Origin: Pseudomonadota bacterium
GTDB taxonomy: Bacteria > Pseudomonadota > Alphaproteobacteria > Sphingomonadales > Sphingomonadaceae
NCBI GenBank assembly: GCA_029779535.1
Contig: JAKPAG010000004.1
Location: 1-64,000 of the forward strand
Direction: 5' to 3'
DNA length: 64,000 nt
This document shows, piece by piece, positions 35,119 through 44,790 of this stretch; positions within the stretch are counted from its first letter, which is position 1; every line of letters starts with the position of its first letter. The notes beneath the pieces are model-generated. The model saw nothing but the letters and a program-made list of their open reading frames with translations, did no database searches and had not been told where the DNA came from. Both the position numbers and the translations under genes were made by a program.

Positions 35119-36394
35119 GAACATCCTGCTGCTGGGATCGGGCGGGCGCGAACATGCGCTGGCATGGAAGCTGGCGCAATCCCGGCTGTGCGACAAGCTG
35201 TTCGCAAGCCCGGGCAATCCGGGCATCGCGGATCATGCCGAACTGATCAAGCTGGACGCAGCCGACCACGGCGCGGTCATCGCCTTTTGCGAGACGCAAG
35301 CCATCGGCCTGGTGGTGATCGGCCCCGAAGCGCCGCTGGTCGATGGTCTGGGCGATTCCCTGCGCGCCGCCGGGGTGCCGGTGTTCGGGCCGAGCAAGGC
35401 GGCGGCGCAGCTTGAAGGCAGCAAGGCCTTCACCAAGGAACTGTGCGCCCGCCACAACATCCCGACCGGCGATTTCGCCCGCGTCACCAACGAGGCCGAG
35501 GGGCTGGCCGCGCTGGCCCGGTTCGGCGCGCCGGTGGTGGTCAAGGCCGATGGCCTGGCCGCCGGCAAGGGCGTGACCGTGGCCATGACCATGGCCGAAG
35601 CGGAAGAGGCCGTGCGCGAGATCTTTTCGGGCCGGTTCGGCAAGGCCGGGGCCGAAGCCGTGATCGAGGAATTCCTCGACGGCGAGGAGGCGAGCTTCTT
35701 CGCCCTGACCGATGGGCACACCGTGGTCCCGTTCGGCTCCGCGCAGGATCACAAGCGCGTCGGCGATGGCGATACCGGCCCCAACACCGGCGGGATGGGC
35801 GCCTACAGCCCCGCGCCCGTGCTGACCCCGCTGCTCGAAGGCGAGGCGCTGGAACGGATCGTCATTCCCACGGTCAAGGCCATGGCCGATGAAGGGATGC
35901 CCTACTCCGGCGTGCTCTATGCCGGGCTGATGCTGACCAGGAACGGCGTCCAGCTGATCGAATACAACGCCCGCTTCGGCGATCCCGAATGCCAGGTGCT
36001 GATGCTGCGGCTGGAGGATGACCTGGGCGAACTGCTGCTGGCCTGCGCCGAAGGCAAGCTGGCCACCCGCCAGCCCCCGCGCCTTTCCCCCGACACCGCC
36101 CTGACCGTGGTCATGGCGGCCGAAGGCTATCCGGGCGAGCCGAAGAAGGGCGGGACCATCGCCGGAATCGACGCGGCCGAAGCCGGCGGCGCCAAGGTGT
36201 TTCACGCCGGCACCGCGATGACGAACGGCCAGCTGGTCGCCAATGGCGGCCGCGTCCTCAACGTCACCGCGCGCGGCGCCAGTGTGACCGAGGCGCAGGC
36301 CAAGGCCTATGCCGCCGTCGATCTGGTCCAGGCCCCCGACCTGTTCTGCCGCCGCGACATCGGCTGGCGCGAAGTGGCGCGGGAGCGGGGTTAA
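35117..36394 (+). CDS. purD: Phosphoribosylamine-glycine ligase
   Basis: The 425-residue protein is a full-length PurD, an ATP-grasp enzyme making glycinamide ribonucleotide in purine synthesis. Family segments include [38 protein letters not shown] and [12 protein letters not shown]. Its ribosome-binding site (AGAGGGA) lies inside the first codons of xseA on the other strand. Its stop overlaps the convergent kinase gene by 4 bp. Confidence 0.97.
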   Translation: MNILLLGSGGREHALAWKLAQSRLCDKLFASPGNPGIADHAELIKLDAADHGAVIAFCETQAIGLVVIGPEAPLVDGLGDSLRAAGVPVFGPSKAAAQLEGSKAFTKELCARHNIPTGDFARVTNEAEGLAALARFGAPVVVKADGLAAGKGVTVAMTMAEAEEAVREIFSGRFGKAGAEAVIEEFLDGEEASFFALTDGHTVVPFGSAQDHKRVGDGDTGPNTGGMGAYSPAPVLTPLLEGEALERIVIPTVKAMADEGMPYSGVLYAGLMLTRNGVQLIEYNARFGDPECQVLMLRLEDDLGELLLACAEGKLATRQPPRLSPDTALTVVMAAEGYPGEPKKGGTIAGIDAAEAGGAKVFHAGTAMTNGQLVANGGRVLNVTARGASVTEAQAKAYAAVDLVQAPDLFCRRDIGWREVARERG

Positions 36395-37386
36395 CCCAGC
36401 CGCGCCCTGATCAGCGCCTTGAGGTCCGCTTCGGGGCGGGCGCCGTAGTGCGAGATGATCTCGGCGGCGGCGATGGCGCCAATGGTCAGGCACTGGTCGA
36501 TGGGCAAGTCGCGGACGTGACCATGGAGGAACCCGGCGGCGAACAGGTCGCCCGCGCCGGTGGTGTCCACCACCCGCTCGATCGGCTCGGCCTTGACCTC
36601 GAACCGCTTCCCTTGGTGGAGCGCGACCGCGCCATCGGCGCCGCGGGTCACCACCAGCAGCGGGACCTTGGGGGCGAGTTCGGCCAGCCCGGTGTCAAAA
36701 TCGCCATGCCCGGTCAGCGCTTCGAGTTCGACGTGGTTGGCGAACAGGATGTCGATTTCGCCGGTTTCGATCATCGCGCGGAAATCGGCGCCGTGGCGTT
36801 CGATCACGAAGGCGTCGGACAGGGTGAAGGCGACCTTGCGGCCCGCGTTCTTGGCCGCGGCAATCGCCCGGCGCATCGCCGCGCGCGGTTCCTCGGGATC
36901 CCACAGGTAGCCTTCGAGGTAGAGGATCTTCGCGTCCGCAATCGCGGCCTCATCCAGCGCGGCGGGCGGCAGGAACTGCGAGGCACCCAGGAAGGTGTTC
37001 ATCGTGCGCTGCCCATCGGGGGTGACGAAGATCAGGCACCGCGCCGTCGGCGGATCGCCCGCGCGCGCGGCGGTATCGAAGGCAATGCCGCCGGCGCGGA
37101 TATCGTGGGCGAAGACTTCGCCCAGCTGGTCATCCGCAACCTGGCCAATGAAGGCGCACCTGGCGCCAAGCGCCGCCAGCCCGGCCAGGGTGTTGGCCGC
37201 CGAACCGCCCGAAATCTCGCGCGCGGGGCCCATCGCCTCGTATAGCTCGTGTGCGCGCGCGGTGTCGATCAGGGTCATCCCGCCCTTGAGCATGCCCAGC
37301 CGTTCGATCAGCCCGTCCTGGCACGGGGCCATCACATCGACGATGGCATTGCCGATGGCGATAACGTCGGTGGTCGGCTGGGGCAT
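36391..37386 (-). CDS. PfkB-family kinase (adenosine kinase-like)
   Basis: The 331-residue protein is a ribokinase/PfkB-family enzyme. The N-terminal signature is [15 protein letters not shown], and the C-terminal one is [16 protein letters not shown] with catalytic Asp. The pattern resembles alphaproteobacterial adenosine kinases, which phosphorylate adenosine to AMP. That fits the neighbouring purD but the substrate is not proven. MPQPTTD at 37386 is chosen, with AGGAA about ten bases upstream, over a longer frame from 37416. Confidence 0.87.
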   Translation of the reverse strand: MPQPTTDVIAIGNAIVDVMAPCQDGLIERLGMLKGGMTLIDTARAHELYEAMGPAREISGGSAANTLAGLAALGARCAFIGQVADDQLGEVFAHDIRAGGIAFDTAARAGDPPTARCLIFVTPDGQRTMNTFLGASQFLPPAALDEAAIADAKILYLEGYLWDPEEPRAAMRRAIAAAKNAGRKVAFTLSDAFVIERHGADFRAMIETGEIDILFANHVELEALTGHGDFDTGLAELAPKVPLLVVTRGADGAVALHQGKRFEVKAEPIERVVDTTGAGDLFAAGFLHGHVRDLPIDQCLTIGAIAAAEIISHYGARPEADLKALIRARLG

Positions 37387-37501
37387 GATGGGCAGGTTCC
37401 TAACGCTTTGTCGCAAAACGCGCGGGGCCTAGCCGCAGGCGGGCCATTGGGCAAGGGCGCAGGCGTTGACAGCGCGCGGCAGGCGGGCAATGCGGGCAGC
37501 A

Positions 37502-37921
37502 ATGCATCGCAAGCTCCTGCTTCCCGCCCTGCTCTTGCCGCTGCTGTCCGCCTGCGGCGGCGGAAGCGGCGCCAAGGGCATTCCCGCCCCGCCCCCGCCC
37601 CGGCCCGGCAAGGCCCCGGTTCGCGCGCCGGTGCGCGTCACCCCGCCGCCGCCGCGCCTGCAGGTCGCCCCGGGACTGGAAGGGGTGATCGGCGCCAGCG
37701 GAGCGGACCTGCTGCGCCAGTTCGGCCAGGCGCGGCTGGACCTGGCCGAAGGCGATGCCCGCAAGTTGCAGTTCGCTGGCCCGGCCTGCGTGCTGGACAT
37801 CTATCTCTATCCGCAGGCGCAGGGGCGCGAGCCGGTGGCCACCCATGTCGATGCCCGACGCGCCAGCGACGGCCAGGACGTGGACCGCGCGGCCTGTGTC
37901 GGCGCGCTGCGCAAGCGCTAG
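37502..37921 (+). CDS. Small lipoprotein, unknown function
   Basis: The 139-residue protein begins with a lipoprotein signal (LLPALLLPLLSAC, lipid Cys at residue 18), then a Gly- and Pro-rich linker and a C-terminal domain of about 80 residues with two Cys (GPACVLDIYLY and RAACVG). It contains no known catalytic motif. The ATG at 37502 gives the best signal sequence. Confidence 0.65.
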   Translation: MHRKLLLPALLLPLLSACGGGSGAKGIPAPPPPRPGKAPVRAPVRVTPPPPRLQVAPGLEGVIGASGADLLRQFGQARLDLAEGDARKLQFAGPACVLDIYLYPQAQGREPVATHVDARRASDGQDVDRAACVGALRKR

Positions 37922-37963
37922 GGTCAGGAGGGGTAACGGCCCGTTAGGGATATTTTGCGAAAA

Positions 37964-37992
37964 CCCTTGCCGCAATTGAAGGGGCAAGGGAA
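37964..37992 (+). promoter_or_regulatory. Hairpin covering the ribosome-binding site of the next gene
   Basis: CCCTTGCC (37964-37971) pairs with GGCAAGGG (37983-37990), an 8-bp stem with an 11-nt loop. The right arm contains the AAGGG part of the ribosome-binding site for the gene starting at 38003. The mRNA could therefore hide its start, as in thermosensor or autoregulated leaders. Confidence 0.45.
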
Positions 37993-38002
37993 CGCACCGC
38001 GC

Positions 38003-38965
38003 ATGAGCATGCATTTCAGCGAACTGGCGGCGCAGGCTGCTGCCGATGGCGTGATCGGGGCCGGCGAAGTGCTGGCGCTGCGCGGCGCGGGCTGGGCCGA
38101 TGGGTGGATGGACCCGGAAGAGGCCGAATCGCTGTTCCTCGCCAACGAGGCACTGCGCGAGCCGAGCCCGGAATGGACCGACTTCTTCGTCGAGGCGCTG
38201 ACCCAGTTCATCGTCAACACCGTCGATCCCAAGGGCTATGTCGACGATGCGATGGGCGACGAGCTGGTCGCCCGGATCGACCGCGACGGCCGGGTCGAAA
38301 GCATGGCCGAGTTGGAACTGCTGGTGAAAGTGCTGGAAACCGCGCTGCACACACCCGCCAGCCTGAAGGCCTATGCCTTGAGCCAGATCGAGCTGGCCGT
38401 GCTGCACGGCGAAGGCCCGACCCGGCGCGGCGCGCTGGACCCGCAGGGGATCAACACCGCCGAATGCGCGCTGCTGCGCCGCCTGATCTTTGCCGCCGGG
38501 GGCGACCGCCCGATCAGCGTCAGCCGCGCCGAGGCGGAAATGCTGTTCCGGATCAAGGACGCCACCCTTTATGACGTGAACGCCCCCGAATGGGAGCGGC
38601 TGTTCGTGCAAGGGGTTGCCAATTACCTGCTGGGCTTTGGCGGGCACGAACCGCTGAGCCGCGAGCGCGCGGCCGAACTGGAGCAGTTCATGAATGCGCC
38701 TGGGGCGGGGATCGGATCGTTCCTGCGCCGTATGCTGGGCAGCGATGTCGACGCCGAGGTCGGGCACGGCGGCTTCGGCAGCCTGCTGTCGCTCACCCCG
38801 CACGCCGCAGACCTGTCCGACGACGCCGAGGAGGCCGCTCACCTCGACCCGGCGGAGGAGCTGTGGCTGCGCGACCACATCGACGCGGACGAGGAACTCG
38901 ACCCGCTGGAAAAGGCGCTGCTGGCCTTCATCGCCGAGGAAACCGGCGAGGAATTTGTGGTTTAG
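38003..38965 (+). CDS. Conserved hypothetical protein
   Basis: The 320-residue protein is acidic, helical and lacks a signal peptide or membrane segments. Short acidic loops such as ARIDRDGRVES and MDPEEAESLF resemble helix-loop-helix calcium-binding patterns, but they are not convincing EF-hands. The C-terminal 60 residues are strongly acidic (DADEELDPLEKALL). The ATG at 38003 has AAGGGAA about ten bases upstream, in a hairpin. It converges on the SUF operon. Confidence 0.58.
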   Translation: MSMHFSELAAQAAADGVIGAGEVLALRGAGWADGWMDPEEAESLFLANEALREPSPEWTDFFVEALTQFIVNTVDPKGYVDDAMGDELVARIDRDGRVESMAELELLVKVLETALHTPASLKAYALSQIELAVLHGEGPTRRGALDPQGINTAECALLRRLIFAAGGDRPISVSRAEAEMLFRIKDATLYDVNAPEWERLFVQGVANYLLGFGGHEPLSRERAAELEQFMNAPGAGIGSFLRRMLGSDVDAEVGHGGFGSLLSLTPHAADLSDDAEEAAHLDPAEELWLRDHIDADEELDPLEKALLAFIAEETGEEFVV

Positions 38966-38980
38966 GCCGCGCGGACCGGT

Positions 38981-39337
38981 TCAGACCGTGAAGCTCTCGC
39001 CGCAGCCGCACGAACCCTTGGCATTGGGGTTCTGGAACACGAAGCCGGCGGTGAAATCGTCTTCCTGCCAGTCCATCGTGCTGCCGATCAGGTAGAGCAC
39101 CGATGCCCCGTCGATGAAGAACAGTCCGCCGGGCGTTTCGATCCGTTCGTCCAGCGCATTGGCCTCGGTCACATAGTCAACCGAATAGGCCAGCCCCGAG
39201 CAGCCCCGGCGCGGGGTGGACAGCTTGACCCCGATCGCCCCTTCCGGCGCATCGGCCATCAGCTTCGCAATCCGTGCTTCGGCGGACGGGGTCAGGATCA
39301 CGGCGGCGGGGCGCTGGCGGGTGGTTGTGGTCATCAC
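38981..39337 (-). CDS. sufA: HesB/IscA-family iron-sulfur assembly protein (SufA-type)
   Basis: The 118-residue protein is an A-type Fe-S carrier. Its three conserved Cys are in RRGCSGLAY and in GSCGCGESF near the C-terminus. It accepts clusters from the SufBCD scaffold and delivers them to target enzymes. It is the last gene of the SUF operon, overlapping the preceding gene by 4 bp. Confidence 0.88.
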   Translation of the reverse strand: MMTTTTRQRPAAVILTPSAEARIAKLMADAPEGAIGVKLSTPRRGCSGLAYSVDYVTEANALDERIETPGGLFFIDGASVLYLIGSTMDWQEDDFTAGFVFQNPNAKGSCGCGESFTV

Positions 39338-39807
39338 AGCATCCCCAGTTCGAGCCGGGCCTCGTCGCTCATCTTGGCGGGGTCCCAGGGGGGATCCCAG
39401 ACCAGGTTGACCTCGCAGTCGCGGATGCCCGGCACCGCGCCGACGCGCAGTTCAACCTCGCCCGGCATCGATTCGGCCACCGGGCAATGCGGGGTGGTCA
39501 GCGTCATGGTCACGGTCGCGCCGCCATCGGGGGTGATGTCCACCCCGTAGATCAGCCCCAGGTCATAGATGTTGACCGGAATTTCCGGGTCGAAGATGTC
39601 CTTCAGCGCGGCGATCACGCCTTCGTAGAGGTCGCCGCCCGGCTCGTGCCCGGCCAGCCCCGAGGGCTGTTCCTTCAGGAACCCTTCGAGGTAGTCGCGC
39701 TTGCGCTCCAGCTTGTCGGCCGGGGCTTCGGCATCGTCGACGCGGGCGCGGGGCGGCGGGGCTACGGCGTCCACCTGTTCCACGGTGAATTTGGGCTCTT
39801 CGTTCAC
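39334..39807 (-). CDS. sufT: SufT-like DUF59 (MIP18-family) iron-sulfur maturation protein
   Basis: The 157-residue protein has an N-terminal extension of about 45 residues, then a DUF59 domain with DIFDPEIPVNIYDLGLIYG and MTLTTPHCPVAESM, including the conserved Cys. SufT-like proteins assist cluster maturation or delivery. Overlaps with sufS and sufA at both ends support co-translation. Confidence 0.88.
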   Translation of the reverse strand: MNEEPKFTVEQVDAVAPPPRARVDDAEAPADKLERKRDYLEGFLKEQPSGLAGHEPGGDLYEGVIAALKDIFDPEIPVNIYDLGLIYGVDITPDGGATVTMTLTTPHCPVAESMPGEVELRVGAVPGIRDCEVNLVWDPPWDPAKMSDEARLELGML

Positions 39808-41000
39808 CCGAATATCCTCCTGGTGCGTTCGATCCCGCGCAACAGCGCGGCAATGTCGGTTTCGTCGCTGTACAGGCCAAAGCTGGCGCGGGCCGTGGCC
39901 GGCACGCCCAGGTGGTCCATCAAGGGCTGGGCGCAGTGGTGCCCGGCGCGGATCGCGACGCCTTCTTCGTCCAATATGGTGCCAAGATCATGCGGATGCA
40001 CCCCCTGCATGGCAAAGGACACGATTCCCGCGCTGTCTTCCGGGCCAAACAGGGTGATGTCGTTCATCCGCTGCAATTCGCCGCGCAGCGCGCTGACCAG
40101 CGCCAGCTCGTGCGCGTGGATCGCGGGCAGGCCGATGGCAGCGACATAGTCCACCGCCGCGCCCAGCGCGATTGCCTCGACGATCGCGGGGGTCCCGGCC
40201 TCGAACCGCTGCGGCGCGGGGGCATAGGTGGTGCCGGCAAAGCTCACCCGGTCGATCATCGCCCCGCCGCCCTGCCACGGCGGCATGGCATCGAGCAGGT
40301 CCCGCTTCGCCCACAGCGCGCCGATCCCGGTCGGACCGTAGAGCTTGTGCGCGGAAAAGGCATAGAAATCGCAGCCCAGCGCCGCGACATCGACCGCGAG
40401 GCGCGCCGCCGCCTGACACCCGTCAAGCAGGATCTTCGCGCCCACGCCGTGCGCCAGGGCCACCGCGCGCGGCGCATCGAGCACCGAGCCGAGCACGTTG
40501 GAAACGTGGGCCAGCGCAACCAGCTTGTGCGCGGGGGTCAGCATGGCTTCGGCCGCGTCGAGATCGATCCGGCCGTCCGCGGTCAACGGGCAGACGTCGA
40601 TGATCACGCCGTTGCGCTGCGCCAGCAATTGCCACGGCACGATGTTGGAATGGTGTTCCAGCACGGACAGCAGGATGCGGTCCCCCGCGCCGAGATTGGC
40701 CTGCCCCCAGGTCTGGGCGACCAGGTTGATCGCCTCGGTCGCGCCGCGGGTGAAGACCACTTCGTCTTCCTGCCCGCCGATGAACGCCGCGACCTTGCGC
40801 CGCGCTGCCTCGAAGGCCAGGGTCATCTGGGCCGAACGGGCATAGACCCCGCGGTGGACGGTGGCATAATCGACGCCCATCGCGCGGCTGGCCGCGTCGA
40901 TTACCGCCTGCGGCTTCTGCGCGGTCGCGGCCGTATCGAGGTAGTGCCAGCCATCGGCCAGCCCCGGAAAATCGCTGCGCAGGTTCGCGGCCAGCGTCAC
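39804..41000 (-). CDS. sufS: Cysteine desulfurase SufS
   Basis: The 398-residue protein is a group II cysteine desulfurase. It has the PLP Lys in FSAHKLYGPTG, conserved His in SVLEHHSN, and the catalytic Cys in RAGHHCAQPL. It removes sulfur from cysteine for cluster assembly. The start is GTG at 41000, which overlaps the sufD stop (GTGA). No sufE or sufU is visible in the operon, so the persulfide acceptor is unknown here. Confidence 0.94.
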   Translation of the reverse strand: MTLAANLRSDFPGLADGWHYLDTAATAQKPQAVIDAASRAMGVDYATVHRGVYARSAQMTLAFEAARRKVAAFIGGQEDEVVFTRGATEAINLVAQTWGQANLGAGDRILLSVLEHHSNIVPWQLLAQRNGVIIDVCPLTADGRIDLDAAEAMLTPAHKLVALAHVSNVLGSVLDAPRAVALAHGVGAKILLDGCQAAARLAVDVAALGCDFYAFSAHKLYGPTGIGALWAKRDLLDAMPPWQGGGAMIDRVSFAGTTYAPAPQRFEAGTPAIVEAIALGAAVDYVAAIGLPAIHAHELALVSALRGELQRMNDITLFGPEDSAGIVSFAMQGVHPHDLGTILDEEGVAIRAGHHCAQPLMDHLGVPATARASFGLYSDETDIAALLRGIERTRRIFG

Positions 41001-41734
41001 AGCAGTGCCTCCAGCGCGGCCAGCGCGGCCTCTTGCAAGGCCTCCTCGTCCGCAGCGCCGGTGAAGGCTTCGGCGATGAAGGCCTGCAGCATCAGCCGCT
41101 TGGCATCGGCCGGCGGCAACCCGCGCGAGGCGAGGTAGAACAGCCCGTTCGCATCGAGTTCGCCCACCGCGCAGCCGTGGGCGCACTTCACGTCATCGGC
41201 GTGGATTTCCAGTTCCGGGCGGGCATTGGCGGTGGCCGTCCGGTCGAGCAGCATGGCCCGGACCGACTGTTCCCCGTCCGTCCCGTCCGCGCCCGGCTGG
41301 ACCAGCACCTTGCCCAGGTAATTGGCCGTGGCCCGCCCCGCCGCGACCGAGCGCACCACCTGGCGGCTGACCGCATCGGGAGCGGCATGGGTCACTTCGG
41401 TGACCAGTTCGACGGTCTGCTCCCCGCCCGCGAGCTGCGCCGCGCCAAGGGTGAACCGCGCCCCCTGCCCCAGCACGGCGCGCACCGCGATCCGGCCATA
41501 GGCGCCCGGCACGTTGAGCACGTGGAGCGTGAAGCTGGCGCCCGCGCCCAGTTCCACCGCCAGGTCACGCGCGACAGCGCCCGCACCGGTGTTGGTCAGC
41601 GTCAGCGCGCGGCGCTCGCCCGCGGCCAGCACGATGCGTTCTTCCGCCACTGGCCACAGCGGCGCGAGCGCGGCCAGATCGGCATAGCGGAACGCCTCGT
41701 CCTTGCGGGTGGGCAGCAGCAGGTCACTTGGCAT
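40997..41734 (-). CDS. sufD: SufD Fe-S assembly scaffold subunit
   Basis: The 245-residue protein is shorter than the usual SufD (about 400), as often found in alphaproteobacteria. It has the N-terminal RKDEAFRYADL signature and the C-terminal beta-helix segment with DVKCAHGCAVGELDANGLFYL. With SufB and SufC it forms the SufBCD scaffold. The ATG at 41734 overlaps the preceding small gene by 11 bp. Confidence 0.9.
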   Translation of the reverse strand: MPSDLLLPTRKDEAFRYADLAALAPLWPVAEERIVLAAGERRALTLTNTGAGAVARDLAVELGAGASFTLHVLNVPGAYGRIAVRAVLGQGARFTLGAAQLAGGEQTVELVTEVTHAAPDAVSRQVVRSVAAGRATANYLGKVLVQPGADGTDGEQSVRAMLLDRTATANARPELEIHADDVKCAHGCAVGELDANGLFYLASRGLPPADAKRLMLQAFIAEAFTGAADEEALQEAALAALEALL

Positions 41735-42080
41735 CGTCGCGCCTCCGGCCAGAGCATGAGGCAAGGAAATCGGCCCGGTATTCGTCATAATAGTCGCGCC
41801 AGGCGCGTTCGACCGCGCGGGCATCGTCAAGCTGCTGCTGGCGCTGGTCCAGCGCGGCGCGCGCCGGGGCCTGCGCCGGATCGCCCGGCACGAGACCTGC
41901 GCGCGCGGCGGCAATGGCGCGCTGTTCGGCATAGACCGCCCCGGCCCATTCGGCGCGGCGGCGGGGTTCGGCGCGGGTCAGCTCGGACAGCGAAGCGCGT
42001 TCGCACCCTTCCACCGCCGCGCGCAGCGGCTCGGGATCGGGCGAGACGACGCTCAGCACCAGGGCGAACAGCGGGATCAC
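41724..42080 (-). CDS. Small exported hypothetical protein inside the SUF operon
   Basis: The 118-residue protein has a hydrophobic N-terminus (MIPLFALVLSVV) that looks like a signal peptide, a helical Arg/Ala-rich middle, and two Cys (EGCERAS and ASCSGRR). It has no recognisable domain. It overlaps both sufC (4 bp) and sufD (11 bp), so it is translated with them. A role in SUF function is possible but unproven; an exported protein in a cytoplasmic pathway operon is unusual. Confidence 0.65.
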   Translation of the reverse strand: MIPLFALVLSVVSPDPEPLRAAVEGCERASLSELTRAEPRRRAEWAGAVYAEQRAIAAARAGLVPGDPAQAPARAALDQRQQQLDDARAVERAWRDYYDEYRADFLASCSGRRRDDAK

Positions 42081-42820
42081 GCCGCCACCGCCTCGTAGCC
42101 GCGTTCCTCCAGCTCAAGCGCCAGTTCCGGCCCGCCAGTGCGCACGATCCGCCCGCCGGCCAGCACGTGGACGAAGTCCGGCTTCACGTAATCGAGCAGG
42201 CGCTGGTAATGGGTGATCAGCAGCACGGCCTTGTCGGGCGCGCGCATCACCGAATTGATCCCTTCGCCGCAGATCCTGAGCGCGTCGATGTCGAGCCCGC
42301 TGTCAGTCTCGTCCAGCACGGCAAGCCGCGGGTTCAGGATCCCCATCTGGACCATTTCCGCGCGCTTCTTTTCACCGCCCGAAAAGCCGACGTTCACCGG
42401 CCGCTTGAGCATGTCCATGTCGAGCTTGAGCAGCCCGGCCTTTTCCCGCGCGAGCTTGAGGAATTCCCCGCCCGACAGCGGTTCTTCCCCGCGCAGCTTG
42501 CGCTGGGCATTCAGGCTTTCGCGCAGGAACTGGACGAAGCTGACGCCCGGAATCTCGACCGGGTACTGGAAGCCGAGGAACAGCCCGGCGGCGGCGCGCT
42601 CGTGCGGTTCCAGCGCCAGCAGGTCCTGGCCCAGGAAGGTGACCGAACCGCCGGTCACCACGTAACCGGGGCGTCCGCCCAGAGTGTAGCCCAGGGTCGA
42701 TTTGCCCGCGCCGTTCGGCCCCATGATCACGTGGACTTCGCCCGCGTTGATCTGCAGCGAAAGACCCTTGAGGATCGGCTTGTCGGCGACACTCGCCTGG
42801 AGATTGTCGATGGTAAGCAT
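42077..42820 (-). CDS. sufC: SufC ABC-type ATPase of Fe-S assembly
   Basis: The 247-residue protein has Walker A GPNGAGKST, the ABC signature FSGGEKKRAEM and Walker B LAVLDETDSGLD. It is the ATPase of the SufBCD complex. The stop overlaps the small exported gene by 4 bp and the start is three bases after the DUF559 gene stop. Confidence 0.96.
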   Translation of the reverse strand: MLTIDNLQASVADKPILKGLSLQINAGEVHVIMGPNGAGKSTLGYTLGGRPGYVVTGGSVTFLGQDLLALEPHERAAAGLFLGFQYPVEIPGVSFVQFLRESLNAQRKLRGEEPLSGGEFLKLAREKAGLLKLDMDMLKRPVNVGFSGGEKKRAEMVQMGILNPRLAVLDETDSGLDIDALRICGEGINSVMRAPDKAVLLITHYQRLLDYVKPDFVHVLAGGRIVRTGGPELALELEERGYEAVAA

Positions 42821-42823
42821 GGC

Positions 42824-43318
42824 TCAATATCCCCGGCGCTGCGGGGCGCCGCGCTGCTGGTAATGCTGTTTGCGGGCGCGGCCGCGCTCGTCGTAGCTGG
42901 CCTTCATCGCCGCAACGATCTCGGCCACCACGGCGTCGGGCTCCGCGATCACCCGTGCGGCGGTAAAGCGCAGCAACTTGACCCCGACCGCTTCAAGGCT
43001 CTTGTCGCGGCGCGCCACCAGCGCGGGATCGCCGCCCTCGTCGATCGACACCGCGATCCGCAGCGGATTGCAGGCAAAATCGACAATGGCCGAGCCGATC
43101 ACCTGCTGCCGGGTCAGCTTGAACTTGCCAAGTTCCTGCTCGGCCAGCTTCGCGGCCAGGACCTGCTGCGCCTCGGTCGGCTCCATCCGGTTGCGGCGGG
43201 CCTGTTCGTGGATCGCATCGAGCCGCTTTTCCGAAATCGCCCAGCCACGCCCACGCTTTTCCAGCGCGGGGGCTTCGGTGCGCTCATCGAGCGGGCGGAC
43301 GGTGAGGGTTTTCTTCAT
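42824..43318 (-). CDS. DUF559 (VSR-like endonuclease fold) protein in the SUF operon
   Basis: The 164-residue protein has the DUF559 pattern: [30 protein letters not shown], then a VSIDEG strand with the Asp expected at the nuclease active site, and GVKLLRF. The C-terminal end is Arg/Gln-rich. It overlaps sufB by 4 bp. The family belongs to the PD-(D/E)XK/Vsr superfamily, so a nuclease is suggested, but its role between sufB and sufC is unknown. Similar placements are, to my recollection, seen in other sphingomonads. Confidence 0.78.
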   Translation of the reverse strand: MKKTLTVRPLDERTEAPALEKRGRGWAISEKRLDAIHEQARRNRMEPTEAQQVLAAKLAEQELGKFKLTRQQVIGSAIVDFACNPLRIAVSIDEGGDPALVARRDKSLEAVGVKLLRFTAARVIAEPDAVVAEIVAAMKASYDERGRARKQHYQQRGAPQRRGY

Positions 43319-44790
43319 CCAACGGAACCTTCCAGACTGATCCCCAGCAGTTTCTGCGCCTCGACCGCGAATTCCATCGGCAGCTGTTGCAGCACTTCCT
43401 TGGCAAAGCCGTTGACGATCAGCGCCACCGCCGCTTCCTGGTCCAGCCCGCGCTGCATCGCGTAGAACAGCTGGTCGTCGGAAATCTTGCTGGTGGTCGC
43501 CTCGTGCTCGATCTGCGCGCTGGGGTTGCGCACTTCGATATAGGGGACGGTGTGGGCGCCGCAGTCCTTGCCCAGCAGCAGCGAATCGCACTGGGTGAAG
43601 TTGCGCACGCCTTCGGCCTGCGGGGCAACCCGCACCAGGCCGCGATAGGTGTTCTGGCTGCGCCCGGCGGAAATGCCCTTGGACACGATGGTCGAACGGC
43701 TGCCCTTGCCGTTGTGGATCATCTTGGTCCCGGTATCGGCCTGCTGGCAGTTGTTGGTGACGGCGACCGAGTAGAACTCGCCCACCGAATCCTCGCCATT
43801 CAGCACGCAGCTGGGATACTTCCAGGTGATCGCCGAGCCGGTTTCGACCTGGGTCCACGAAACCTTGCTGCGCTTGCCCTGGCACAGCGCGCGCTTGGTC
43901 ACGAAGTTGTAGATCCCGCCCTTGCCTTCGGCATCGCCCGGATACCAGTTCTGCACGGTCGAATACTTGATCTCGGCATCGTCGAGCGCAACCAGTTCGA
44001 CCACGGCGGCGTGGAGCTGGTTTTCATCGCGCTGCGGCGCGGTGCAGCCTTCGAGGTAGGAGACATAGGCGCCCTTGTCGGCGACGATCAGGGTCCGTTC
44101 GAACTGCCCGGTGTTTTCCGCGTTGATGCGGAAATAGGTGGAGAGCTCCATCGGGCAGCGGACCCCTTCGGGGATGTAGACAAAGGTCCCGTCGGAAAAG
44201 ACCGCGCAGTTGAGCGCGGCGAAGAAGTTGTCGTGCATCGGCACGACCTTGCCCAGCCAGCGCTGCACCAGTTCCGGATATTCGCGGATCGCCTCGCTGA
44301 TCGAGAGGAAGATCACGCCCGCCTTCTTCAGTTCGTCACGGAAGGTGGTGGCGACGCTGACCGAATCGAACACGGCATCGACCGCGACCTTGCGCGCGCC
44401 TTCGACCCCGGCCAGGACTTTCTGTTCTTCCAGCGGAATGCCGAGCTTCTCATAGACCTTGAGAATCTCGGGATCGACCTCGTCGAGGCTTTCCAGCTTC
44501 TTCTTCGCCTTGGGCGCGGCGTAGTAATAGGCGTCCTGGTAGTCGATCGGCGGCACGTTCAGCTTGGCCCAATCGGGCATCGGCATGGTCTGCCAGTGGC
44601 GGAACGCCTTCAGCCGCCAGTCGAGCATCCACTGCGGCTCGTTCTTCTTGGCGCTGATGAAGCGCACCGTGTCCTCGTTCAGCCCCTTGGGGGCGAACTC
44701 GGTCTCGATATCGGCCGACCAGCCGTGTTCATAGTCCGCCACCCTGGCGGCGGCTTCGCGCGCGGCCTGGTCCTTCACCATCTCGTTCAT
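43315..44790 (-). CDS. sufB: SufB Fe-S assembly scaffold subunit
   Basis: The 491-residue protein is a full-length SufB, with [18 protein letters not shown], the [14 protein letters not shown] segment and the C-terminal [19 protein letters not shown]. It hosts cluster assembly with SufC and SufD. The ATG at 44790 overlaps the Rrf2 gene stop, so regulator and scaffold are coupled. Confidence 0.96.
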   Translation of the reverse strand: MNEMVKDQAAREAAARVADYEHGWSADIETEFAPKGLNEDTVRFISAKKNEPQWMLDWRLKAFRHWQTMPMPDWAKLNVPPIDYQDAYYYAAPKAKKKLESLDEVDPEILKVYEKLGIPLEEQKVLAGVEGARKVAVDAVFDSVSVATTFRDELKKAGVIFLSISEAIREYPELVQRWLGKVVPMHDNFFAALNCAVFSDGTFVYIPEGVRCPMELSTYFRINAENTGQFERTLIVADKGAYVSYLEGCTAPQRDENQLHAAVVELVALDDAEIKYSTVQNWYPGDAEGKGGIYNFVTKRALCQGKRSKVSWTQVETGSAITWKYPSCVLNGEDSVGEFYSVAVTNNCQQADTGTKMIHNGKGSRSTIVSKGISAGRSQNTYRGLVRVAPQAEGVRNFTQCDSLLLGKDCGAHTVPYIEVRNPSAQIEHEATTSKISDDQLFYAMQRGLDQEAAVALIVNGFAKEVLQQLPMEFAVEAQKLLGISLEGSVG

